A DNA stretch of 27,530 nt from JBAXLO01 sp037134755 (GTDB lineage Bacteria > Bacteroidota > Bacteroidia > Bacteroidales > JACABE01), in assembly GCA_037134755.1 (NCBI GenBank), contig JBAXLO010000040.1, positions 1 to 27,530 on the forward strand. The letters run 5' to 3'. Below are positions 17,419-26,200 of the stretch, one piece after another. The notes beneath the pieces are model-generated. The model worked only from the letters and a program-made list of their open reading frames with translations. It was not told the DNA's origin and did no database searches. The number at the start of each line of letters is the position of its first letter. Position 1 is the first letter of the stretch. A program made the translations under genes and the position numbers.

Positions 17419-19962
17419 ATGAAAAAGTTTTACTTTAAGTTAAGTTTAGTGGTTGTGATCCTTTCCCTTATTGTTTTTAATCAGGTTAAGTCGCAATCTA
17501 ATCAGTATTTGGAATTCAATGGCTATAACAGTGCCACTTCACTAGGTAATTATGTTAGTGTACCCAATGCCTCAACTTTAATAGCCGGGTCAACCACTTT
17601 TTCAATGACTGGTTGGTTTCTTGATAATAACTTGAGTTATGGGCAGGGTATGATAGGGTTTCGTGGTAACCCGGAAAATTTTTATCTATGTACATTGAAC
17701 AACGGTATAATTGAAGCACGGTTTATAAATTCAGCTAATACTACTTATAATATTGACTCACCTACAGGTATAATGATACCTAATATATGGCAACATTTTG
17801 CTTTTGTATATGATGGTACCCATGTTTATTTATATTTAAACGGTACGTTAGTATCAAGTATAGCAGCTTCAGGAAGTTTTGCAACAACTATAATGCCTTT
17901 TGATATTGGCTTATGCCCATTAAGTGGGTTTAATTTTTATTATAATGGAGGCATTGATGAAGTTTCTTTATGGAAAAAAGCTTTAACTGCATCTCAGATT
18001 CAGAATATAATGACTCATGAGATAAGTGTTGATTCAGCTACTGCACAAGGTTTATTATTATATTATAAATTTAACCAAGGTATACCGGGTAGTAATAATA
18101 CAAGCATCACTAAGCTTCACACAGAAGTTAACTCACCAATTTATGATGGAGTTATTAATAACTTTACTATGACTGGTGTTGTATCAAATTTCGAGGGAAC
18201 AATAGATACATCTTCTCAGATTATTACATTTTCTACAATACCGACTAAATTAATAAACTCACCTCCTTTTGTATTAACAGCTACAGCTTCTTCAGGACTA
18301 ACGGTAGGTTATAATATTGTTTCAGGACCTGCAATATTAAGTGGAGACACGGTTATTCTTGCCGGCACACCAGGTACTGTGGTAATTAAAGCTTATCAAC
18401 ATGGTAATGCACAATATGATTCTGCTACTTCTATTATAAATTCCTTTGATGTTGTTGATCCTAATATAAATGTTCCAAAGATTGATCCAAGGCATCCTTT
18501 AGCCGGAAATGTACATGTAACTCCACCACTTTCAAAAATACAATTAGCTGCTATTGCAACTATTAATTACACTCCTTTGTTTTCTGTTCAATCGGTAAGT
18601 TTTAAAATTGATGGTCAAACTCCTACAATTCCTACTACCGATTTCGGAAATGGATGTTATACTGCATGGTGGCAGCCTTCCGGTTATGGTAGTCATACAG
18701 TAGAGATATTAGCAACAAATAATTATGGAGCAGTTAGTGATACAACTTTTGATATTAATATTGACTCTACAGCAACCGACACAACTTATCAAGCATTCAG
18801 TAGTATATGGGTGAATTCAAATGTGCCTTCATTTGTTGTTGATGGTGAGCTTCCTTCTTTTTTAGGTGCTTATGATACAATTATTGCAACATTATCAATA
18901 ACATGTCCTACTGGTGGATGTGATCCATGGGATCGTATTTCAAGTGTTGAAGCTAAAAGCCATGAAGGAAATTGGTTTGAAATTATACGCTATATTACTC
19001 CTTATGGTATAGCTTGTACTCACAAAATAGTTCTGACAGACTATGAATCCTTACTAAAAGGAAAAGTTTCTTTCAGAGTAAATTTAGGAACACTAGGTAA
19101 TGGTTACCTTTATACTTTAAAATTTGATTACAAAAAGGGAACTCCCCCTCATAAATATAGCCAGGTAACCAATATATGGGAAAACAACTATAACTTTGGA
19201 TATTATCCAAATCTTCAGCCTGTAAGTGTTTTCAATTATACATTCCCTTCAGGTGTTGTATCTTCTAAATTAAAACTTATTTCAACAGGGCATGGATCTG
19301 GTTCGGATAATACCAATAATGCTGCTGAGTTTTATGAAGCTACACATCATATTCATATTAATAATGTTGATAGTTTTGCACAACACAATTGGGTAACATG
19401 TAATCCTAATCCTGACAATTGTTCACCACAGAACGGTACATGGCAATATAGCCGTGCAGGTTGGTGTCCGGGATCTATTGCTCACCCTTTCGATTATAAT
19501 CTGACAACTTATATTCCATCAAATAACATTGCAATTAAGTATGTATTGTTTCCAGGCTATATTGATATGTGTAGTCCGGCTTACCCACCTTGTGTTTCAG
19601 GTACTACATGTACTGATTGTAGTGGTGGAACTATTCCTATTCTTGATGTAGATTGTAATCTGGTTAATTTCTTTGATAACCCTCCGGGTAATCCTGTAAT
19701 ACAAGCTGTAAAAGAGCTTAAAGATTTTGAAATAGCTGTTTATCCTAATCCATCAACTGGTATCTTTAATCTTACTTCAAATAATAAACCTGAGAATGTT
19801 TGCAATGTTACTATTTATAATTTATTCGGCAATCATGTAAAAGAATTCCAATGGAATGGTGAAAACACTACTTTCAATCTTTCTAACAATGCTGCCGGTA
19901 TCTATATTATGAAAGTTAGCAATAAAGATAAAGTTGAAATCAAAAAGCTAATGGTTCGCTAA
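17419..19962 (+). CDS. secreted PNGase F-like protein 3, with the most PNGase F-like active-site motif
   Basis: 847 residues with the same layout: signal peptide (MKKFYFKLSLVVVILSLIVF), LamG-like jellyroll, two Ig-like domains, PNGase F-like N and C domains, T9SS tail. This copy reads CPTGGCDPWDR around the Asp60 counterpart (D505). This is the closest of the four to CDEWDR of PNGase F, because it keeps both the Asp after the Cys and the Arg after the catalytic Asp. The Glu206 counterpart is E637 in NAAEFYEATHHI. The Glu118 position is Gly (NLGTLGNGY), with no acid anywhere in that loop. The Cys-rich segment CVSGTTCTDC is of the paralog 2 type. A stretch of 71 bases near the 3' end (19849-19919) is identical to 17122-17192 in paralog 2. 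If only one member of the set is an active amidase, this is my first choice. Confidence 0.85.
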   Translation: MKKFYFKLSLVVVILSLIVFNQVKSQSNQYLEFNGYNSATSLGNYVSVPNASTLIAGSTTFSMTGWFLDNNLSYGQGMIGFRGNPENFYLCTLNNGIIEARFINSANTTYNIDSPTGIMIPNIWQHFAFVYDGTHVYLYLNGTLVSSIAASGSFATTIMPFDIGLCPLSGFNFYYNGGIDEVSLWKKALTASQIQNIMTHEISVDSATAQGLLLYYKFNQGIPGSNNTSITKLHTEVNSPIYDGVINNFTMTGVVSNFEGTIDTSSQIITFSTIPTKLINSPPFVLTATASSGLTVGYNIVSGPAILSGDTVILAGTPGTVVIKAYQHGNAQYDSATSIINSFDVVDPNINVPKIDPRHPLAGNVHVTPPLSKIQLAAIATINYTPLFSVQSVSFKIDGQTPTIPTTDFGNGCYTAWWQPSGYGSHTVEILATNNYGAVSDTTFDINIDSTATDTTYQAFSSIWVNSNVPSFVVDGELPSFLGAYDTIIATLSITCPTGGCDPWDRISSVEAKSHEGNWFEIIRYITPYGIACTHKIVLTDYESLLKGKVSFRVNLGTLGNGYLYTLKFDYKKGTPPHKYSQVTNIWENNYNFGYYPNLQPVSVFNYTFPSGVVSSKLKLISTGHGSGSDNTNNAAEFYEATHHIHINNVDSFAQHNWVTCNPNPDNCSPQNGTWQYSRAGWCPGSIAHPFDYNLTTYIPSNNIAIKYVLFPGYIDMCSPAYPPCVSGTTCTDCSGGTIPILDVDCNLVNFFDNPPGNPVIQAVKELKDFEIAVYPNPSTGIFNLTSNNKPENVCNVTIYNLFGNHVKEFQWNGENTTFNLSNNAAGIYIMKVSNKDKVEIKKLMVR

Positions 19963-19985
19963 TCTCAATCATATTTATAATAAAG

Positions 19986-20028
19986 GAAGAGCCCTTTTCA
20001 AGCAATTGATAAAGGCTCTTCTGTTTTT
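19986..20028 (+). terminator. terminator of PNGase F-like gene 3
   Basis: A GAAGAGCC arm pairs imperfectly with GATAAAGGCTCTTC (20008-20021) and is followed by TGTTTTTTT. It is homologous to the terminator at 17259-17301, with mismatches in the left arm. Confidence 0.75.
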
Positions 20029-20098
20029 TTATAAAGGTTTATATGAAGTCAATAAAAACTATTTTAATGATAAAAATGATTTTATAAATGAAGAAATA

Positions 20099-20392
20099 AA
20101 CTTTGATGATGCAACTTTACACATTGACGATGCATCTTTAAAGTTTGATGACCGTTCTTTAAAGTTTGATGATCGATCTTTAAACTTTGATGAAGCATCT
20201 TTAAACTTTGATGATGTAACTTTAAAGATTGATGACCGTTCTTTAAAGATTGATGACCGTTCTTTAAACTTTGATGATGCAACTTTAAACTTTGATGATG
20301 TAACTTTAAACTTTGATGATGCATCTTTAAACTTTGATGATGCATCTTTAAACTTTGATGATGCATCTTTAAACTTTGGTCATCAAAGTTTA
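20099..20392. repeat. fourteen tandem 21-bp repeats ending in an inverted unit
   Basis: Fourteen units of exactly 21 bases, consensus AACTTTGATGATGCATCTTT plus A, run without any indel. Units 7 and 8 are identical, and units 11-13 are identical. The last unit contains an inverted half, so that TTTAAACTTTG and CAAAGTTTAAA form a perfect 11-bp hairpin with a five-base loop at its end. Read on the plus strand the units give the heptapeptide [NKH][FI]DD[ARVE][ST]L, but that frame has no ATG and begins at a TTG inside the preceding terminator. On the minus strand an ATG at 20420 opens a 112-codon frame reading LKMHHQS repeats. A repeat of 21 bases stays open in any frame that lacks a stop in one unit, so neither frame is accepted as a gene. 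The substitutions are mostly conservative at the protein level on the plus strand, so a decayed or recoded gene remains possible. Confidence 0.85.
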
Positions 20393-20659
20393 AACCTTGA
20401 TCGACTTGTATGTTTTGCATCGATAACTGATTGATATAATAACCAATGCAAAGGATGTTTTTTTTATTGATTTCTCGTCTTCAAAAAACAATAGCTTAGC
20501 TATCAACAATAAAGAAAATATTAATAAAACGAAGAACAAAGTATATTAAACAATAAAGATAAGATTTTACAACATCAACATGAGTATTACTTTATAAAAG
20601 TTATAGCTATCAAATAAAATTATTATTACTTAATAGTTTATTTTCTGGCTTTTATTTCG

Positions 20660-20667
20660 TATCTTTG
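20660..20667 (+). promoter_or_regulatory. -7 element for PNGase F-like gene 4
   Basis: TATCTTTG is an exact consensus match 24 bases before the chosen ATG. It overlaps an in-frame TTG at 20665, which rules out that codon as the start. The 225 bases between the repeat array and this element hold nothing else recognisable. Confidence 0.6.
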
Positions 20668-20691
20668 ACGTTTATTTTAATATTAATGTCT

Positions 20692-23136
20692 ATGAAAAAG
20701 TTTTTCTTATTATTAACAGTAACAATGTTACTTATGCTTTCAGGACAAACAGTGAAAGCACAACTTTTGCAGAATATTGCATGCACCGGATATGCATGGG
20801 ATGTGGTTGCAGATGGTTTAGCCACCTCAATTGCATCTTCTACAAGAGGCGTTGATTCAGGCGGCATGGTATATATAGCACCTACATTCAACCCGGGAAG
20901 TGGTGTATGTGCAACAACAGGTGTATGGCCTGCAAGTTTGCAGATTCCTAGTCTTATTACATCAGGACTTACCTACAATCTGCAAGCTCCAAATGCAAAT
21001 AATGCACTTGTACTTACTAAAGGTGCCTCAGGATCAATTTATCCTGTAGGACATATCTCAGCTTCTAAATTGTTTGTATTGGCTAATTCAGGTGATGGAC
21101 AAGATACAGCTATTATTGTTGTAAACTTTTCTGATTCTACTTTACAGGAGTTTACAGGAGTAATAGTTCCTGACTGGTGCAATCATAGTGGAGCTAATCT
21201 TACAACAGGCGAATTCTATCGTACCGGTAGAAATACTTCTACAAGTTGTAGTGTTAGTATGTGTCAGTATATGTTTGAAGTAATTTTACCTTTAGATGTA
21301 GCTAACCAATCTAAGACGATAAAGTCTATTACATTTACTAATTTAGCAAAAGGAAGACTATGTGTTTATGCATTGGGAGGCATAACACCTGCAAACTTCC
21401 AGACAATTACATTCCCTCAGATACCTCAAAAACTAACTACATCACCTCCTTTTGCATTAAATGCAACAGCAAGTTCAGGCTTACCTGTAAGTTATACGAT
21501 ACTTTCGGGACCTGCTACCTTAAGCAATGACTCAGTAGTTACACTTACCGGTGTTGGTGGTGTTGTTACTGTTCAGGCTAATCAATATGGTAATGTGCCA
21601 CAATTTGATACTGCTGCTCCTGTTGTTAATACTTTTGAAGTTGTAGATCCTAACTTAGTGGTCCCAACTGTTGAAGCAAGACATCCTTTAGAAGGAAATG
21701 TTTACATGCCAACATTATCTAAGATACAATTAGCGGCAATTTCTAATATTAATTACACACCGCTATTTGCAGTACAGTCGTTGAGTTTTATTATTAATGG
21801 TGTAACAATACCTGGTCATGATTTCCACAATGGTCACTTTACAGCTTGGTGGCAACCATCTGCTTACGGTCCATATACCATTCAAATTAAATCAAGTAGT
21901 AATTATGGTAAAGATACTTCGATATATGTTAATATCAACGTTGTTGCTACTTCTGTTGACACAACTATTACTACCTTTAATCAAGTTTGGTTAAGTTCTA
22001 GTGTAACTTCAAACGAAGCATCATTTGAACTGCCGTCTTATATTGGAGCTTATGATTCAATTTATGCAACTTTATCATTAACATGTCCTACAGGTGGCTG
22101 TGGCGCATGGGATCATACTGCTAATGTTGAAGCTAAGAGCCATGAAGGTAACTGGATTGAAATCATTCGTTACATCACACCTTATGCCACTGCTTGTACA
22201 CACGTTATAAGTATCAATGATTATATGTCGTTGTTATGCGGTAAGGTTACTTTTAGAGTTAATTGCGTAACTTATGATAATGGTTATCTTTATACCTTAA
22301 CCTTTAAATATAAATCAGGCTTACCTGTGTATAAATACAGTCAGGTAACACAGATTTGGAGAGATAATTATGACTTTGGTCACTACGGTGCTCTTCAACC
22401 CATAAGTGTTTGTAATTACAATTACCCTGCCGGAGTATTAGTGTCTAAGTTAAAATTGGTATCAACGGGTCATATGGGTCCTAATAATACTAGTAATGCT
22501 GCTGAGTTTTATGAAGCTACTCATCATATATATGTCAACAATACTGATAGTTTTGCACAACACAATTGGGTTACTTGCAATCCTAATCCTGATCATTGTT
22601 CACCTCAAAGCGGTACATGGCAATATGCAAGAGCAGGCTGGTGTCCGGGTTCTGTAGCTAAGCCATTTGATTATGATTTGACTTCACATATTGCTGATAA
22701 TAATATTGCTTTAAAATATGTGTTATATCCTAATTATGTAGATCTTTGCAGTGCTTTTTATCCTCCATGTGTAACAAGTTCAAGCTGTACTTGTAGTGAT
22801 GGTCTTAATCCTTTTTTAGTTGTTGCCTGTAATTTGATTAACTTCTTTAACGATGCTCCACCTGACCCGGTTATACCTGGTGTTAACGAAGCTAAGAAAC
22901 TAGGTATTGCTGTTTATCCTAATCCATCTACCGGTACTTTTAATCTTACAGCTAACAACAAACCTGAGCAAAGTTGTAGTGTTTCTATTTATAACTTAAT
23001 GGGTACACTCGTTAAGCAATTCCAATGGAATGGTGAGAATACTACTTTTAATCTTTCTAATAATGCTTCAGGTGTTTATATCTTGAAAGTAATCAACAAA
23101 GATAATACCGAAGTTAAAAAGCTTATGGTTAGATAA
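20692..23136 (+). CDS. secreted PNGase F-like protein 4 with a different N-terminal module
   Basis: 814 residues from the chosen ATG (an alternative ATG is two codons upstream). It has a signal peptide MKKFFLLLTVTMLLMLSGQT ending near VKA|Q. Instead of LamG, residues about 25-235 form a beta-rich, Cys-containing module of unknown family (GYAWDVVADG, FNPGSGVC, VYALGG) that is clearly related to the N-terminus of the next gene. Two Ig-like domains follow, then the PNGase F-like region. CPTGGCGAWDH gives D474 for Asp60, NAAEFYEATHHI gives E605 for Glu206, and the Glu118 position is Val (VNCVTYDNGY). ARAGWCPGS is kept. The PNGase part is closer to paralog 1 (shared GHMGPNNTSNAAEFY and CVTSSSCTCSDGLNPFL), so this gene is a mosaic. 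A T9SS type A tail (YPNPSTGTF ... KKLMVR) closes it. The likely role is as for the other paralogs, with a different targeting or binding module. Confidence 0.85.
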   Translation: MKKFFLLLTVTMLLMLSGQTVKAQLLQNIACTGYAWDVVADGLATSIASSTRGVDSGGMVYIAPTFNPGSGVCATTGVWPASLQIPSLITSGLTYNLQAPNANNALVLTKGASGSIYPVGHISASKLFVLANSGDGQDTAIIVVNFSDSTLQEFTGVIVPDWCNHSGANLTTGEFYRTGRNTSTSCSVSMCQYMFEVILPLDVANQSKTIKSITFTNLAKGRLCVYALGGITPANFQTITFPQIPQKLTTSPPFALNATASSGLPVSYTILSGPATLSNDSVVTLTGVGGVVTVQANQYGNVPQFDTAAPVVNTFEVVDPNLVVPTVEARHPLEGNVYMPTLSKIQLAAISNINYTPLFAVQSLSFIINGVTIPGHDFHNGHFTAWWQPSAYGPYTIQIKSSSNYGKDTSIYVNINVVATSVDTTITTFNQVWLSSSVTSNEASFELPSYIGAYDSIYATLSLTCPTGGCGAWDHTANVEAKSHEGNWIEIIRYITPYATACTHVISINDYMSLLCGKVTFRVNCVTYDNGYLYTLTFKYKSGLPVYKYSQVTQIWRDNYDFGHYGALQPISVCNYNYPAGVLVSKLKLVSTGHMGPNNTSNAAEFYEATHHIYVNNTDSFAQHNWVTCNPNPDHCSPQSGTWQYARAGWCPGSVAKPFDYDLTSHIADNNIALKYVLYPNYVDLCSAFYPPCVTSSSCTCSDGLNPFLVVACNLINFFNDAPPDPVIPGVNEAKKLGIAVYPNPSTGTFNLTANNKPEQSCSVSIYNLMGTLVKQFQWNGENTTFNLSNNASGVYILKVINKDNTEVKKLMVR

Positions 23137-23160
23137 GTTTATTAATATTTATTGATAGGA

Positions 23161-23198
23161 AGAGCTTTCATCAGATTATTGATGAAAGCTCTTTTTAT
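23161..23198 (+). terminator. terminator of PNGase F-like gene 4
   Basis: AGAGCTTTCATCA (23161-23173) pairs perfectly with 23180-23192 across a six-base loop and is followed by TTTTTATTT. The stem is identical in sequence to that after paralog 1. Confidence 0.88.
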
Positions 23199-23223
23199 TT
23201 AACCTAATGTAAGAATAATTGTT

Positions 23224-23231
23224 TACTTTTG
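23224..23231 (+). promoter_or_regulatory. -7 element for the CotH-like gene
   Basis: TACTTTTG fits TAnnTTTG and lies 37 bases before the ATG at 23269. A -33 TTG is not evident. Confidence 0.5.
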
Positions 23232-23268
23232 GATCGAATTTAGATTAAGACATCTTTAATACTTAACA

Positions 23269-26200
23269 ATGAAAAGAATTATTACAATACTTACTGTAGT
23301 TGGATTACTTATGCTCTCTGCTCAGCACTTGAAAGCCCAGTTTACCAACATCCCTGTAACCGGATTCAATCAGGATGTGGTTGCGGAAGGTACTGCTACT
23401 TCTACATCAACAACAACAAGTGATCTTGATGGATATGGCTATATTCTTTTAAGCTCTGATTACAATCCGGGGGGAAATGGCGTTTGTTTTCCTAATAATA
23501 GTTGGAGTATCCCTGATTATAGTATTAACAGTCTTATTACTCCATGCCTTACTTACAGCTTACAGCCTGCTAATGTTAACAATGCTTTGCTAATCTCCGG
23601 AAACGGAAGTCCTAAAACTTTAACAATAACCACTCCTATGGTTGTTTCTACTTTATATGTTCTTTATATGTGTAGTACAGGCTATTTGGCTACTACTGAT
23701 GTTACCGTTACATTTAATGATAACAGTATACAAGTTGTAACAAGCGATTATTTATACAATTGGTGTAGCGGCTCAGCAGCGGCTTCTTCTCAGGTTTACA
23801 GAACTACACAAAATACAGATAATAATTGTAATGCCGCAGGTAATTGTCCTTATTTCTCTCAGTTTAGTATTGATATTAGCCCTGCTAACTATAATAAGAT
23901 GGTTACTTCTGTAACTTTTACTTCTGCTTCTGATGGCTCTATATTAAGTGTTTTTGCTTTGGGAGGCAAGATCGCCCAACCATGTGCAATTCCTACAGCT
24001 CAGCCATCTGCTTTAGCGTTTACTCCGGGCATTAGTTCTATTTCAGGTTCTTTTACCGGTACTTCGTGCCTCTCTAATGCTGATCATTATCTTATTGTAA
24101 GAACTACAACTGATACGCTTAATGCATTTCCGGTAAACGGAAACATTTATAATACAGGTGCTATCATAGGTAATGCAACTGTTATTGCTTATCAAACCCA
24201 AACAACTTTTACCGATTACACTCTTGCTAACAATACAACTTATTATTACCATATCTTTTCGGTTAATTCCAATTGTATTGGCATCGCTAATTATCTAAAT
24301 ACAAATCCACTTACTGATTCTACTAGTTTATGGAATGGTGGTTTCTCATCATCTAATCTTCCAATTATTGTTATTAATACTAATAATGTAGAGATTCCTG
24401 ATTCACCTAAGATACCTGCCCACATGGGTATTATCTACAATGGTGAGGGGGTTAGAAATTATATGACCGATCCTTTTAATAATTACAATAATAATATAGG
24501 TATCGAAATAAGAGGCTCTTCTTCGCAGATGTTTCCTCAGAAGTCTTATGGACTTGAAACACGTGATGTTAACCAAGTTCAACAGGATACTATTGTGCTT
24601 GGAATGCCTGCTGATAACGATTGGATACTTTATGCTCCTTATGATGATAAGTCGTGTATGCGTAATACGCTTACGTATGATATTGCCAACAAAACAGGGC
24701 ATTATGCAGTACGCACCAAGTTCTGCGAACTGATTATTAACGGGCAATATAAGGGGATATATGTTTGGATGGAAAAGATAAAACGAAGTGCTGATCGTGT
24801 AGCTATCTCTAAACTAGAAGCTGCTGATTCAACAGGTGATAACCTTACGGGTGGTTACATTATTAAAATAGATAAATCAACAGGCAGTGGAGGTTGGGAT
24901 GGTTGGGATTCGCAATATCTGACTGATGCCGGCAATACCATTCATTTCCTTTATGATTATCCTAAAAGTACTGATATTATTGCTCAGCAACAGGCGTATA
25001 TTGCTGCTTATCTCGACTCATTTGAAACTGCACTTAAAGTTCCTAACTGGACTGATCCCGTTAATGGTTATAGGAAATACATGGATGTTAATTCGTTTGT
25101 CGATTACTTTATTGCTAACGAACTTTCCAAGAATGTTGATGGTTTGCGACTGAGTACTTATCTTTATAAGAATAAGTATAGTCATGGTGGAAAGATAGTT
25201 GCAGGACCTGTATGGGATTATAATATTGCTTATGGCAATGTGGATTATGGTGATTGTACTACATCATACGGTTGGGCTTATCAAACTGTTGAGAATGCTA
25301 CAGGTGCTGTTCCTTTTTGGTGGGATAGGCTGATGCAAGATCCTGTTTATAAGTCAACTCTTAAATGTAGATGGACGGAACTAAGGCAGTCGGTTTTGAG
25401 CATACCTACAATCAATCATTACATTGATAGTATTGTTACTGTTATCAGCGAAGCACAGCAGCGTCATTTTGTGCAATGGCCTATATTAGGGGTTTATACC
25501 TGGCCTAATCCCGATCCGATTCCTACTTCTTTTGCAGGCGAAATAACTGCTCTTAAAACATGGATTCAAAGCCGTATAACGTGGTTAGATGCAGTGATGC
25601 CCGGCTCAAATGCTTTGCCTGTTGTTAATCTGGGTAGTGATACTGTTGCTTGCCCCGGACAAGTGGTTTTAAATGCCGGAAACCCTTATGCAACTTATCT
25701 TTGGAATACCGGTGATACCACTCAAACAATCACTATCAATACTAGTGGAACTTATTCAGTAATTGTCAATAAGAATTATGGTTGTCGCAATAGTGACACT
25801 ATCACTGTAACTATGAAGCCGATACCTTATGCCTTTGCGGGAAATGACACCGCTATCTGTCAGGGCAACAGCATTGCGCTAAATGTAGTAGGGGAGGGGA
25901 GTTATGCTTTCTACTGGAACCACAATGTGTTTCAGGGTATGCCTTTTGTGCCTATAGTTTCGCAATATTACACCGCAACTGTCATTGGGTCTAATGCTTG
26001 TATTAATAAGGATTCTATTTTGGTTAGCCTCATTCCTTTGCCTCCAAAACCTTCCATTACTGCGATATTAGGTATTAACGACACTTTAATTTCAAATGCC
26101 GGCGTTGGAAATCAATGGTACAAAGATGGGGTTATATTGATGGGCGAAAATGGACAGAAGTTATTGATTTCGTCTTTGGTAAGTGGCACTTACACTGTGG

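Noticed and set aside
20099..20392. The repeat array as a CRISPR
   Set aside because: Units are contiguous 21-mers with no unique spacers, and no cas genes are present.
20082..20420. 112-codon minus-strand frame through the same repeats (LKMHHQS units)
   Set aside because: It has an ATG but no promoter or recognisable domain, and it is open only because the repeat is a multiple of three. It is kept as a possibility in the repeat entry.
20006..20434. 142-codon plus-strand frame through the 21-bp repeats
   Set aside because: It has no ATG; its only start is a TTG inside the terminator of the preceding gene, and the 21-base period keeps the frame open by itself.
24403..24747. 114-codon minus-strand frame inside the CotH-like gene
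   Set aside because: It is antisense to the conserved CotH domain and has no features of its own.
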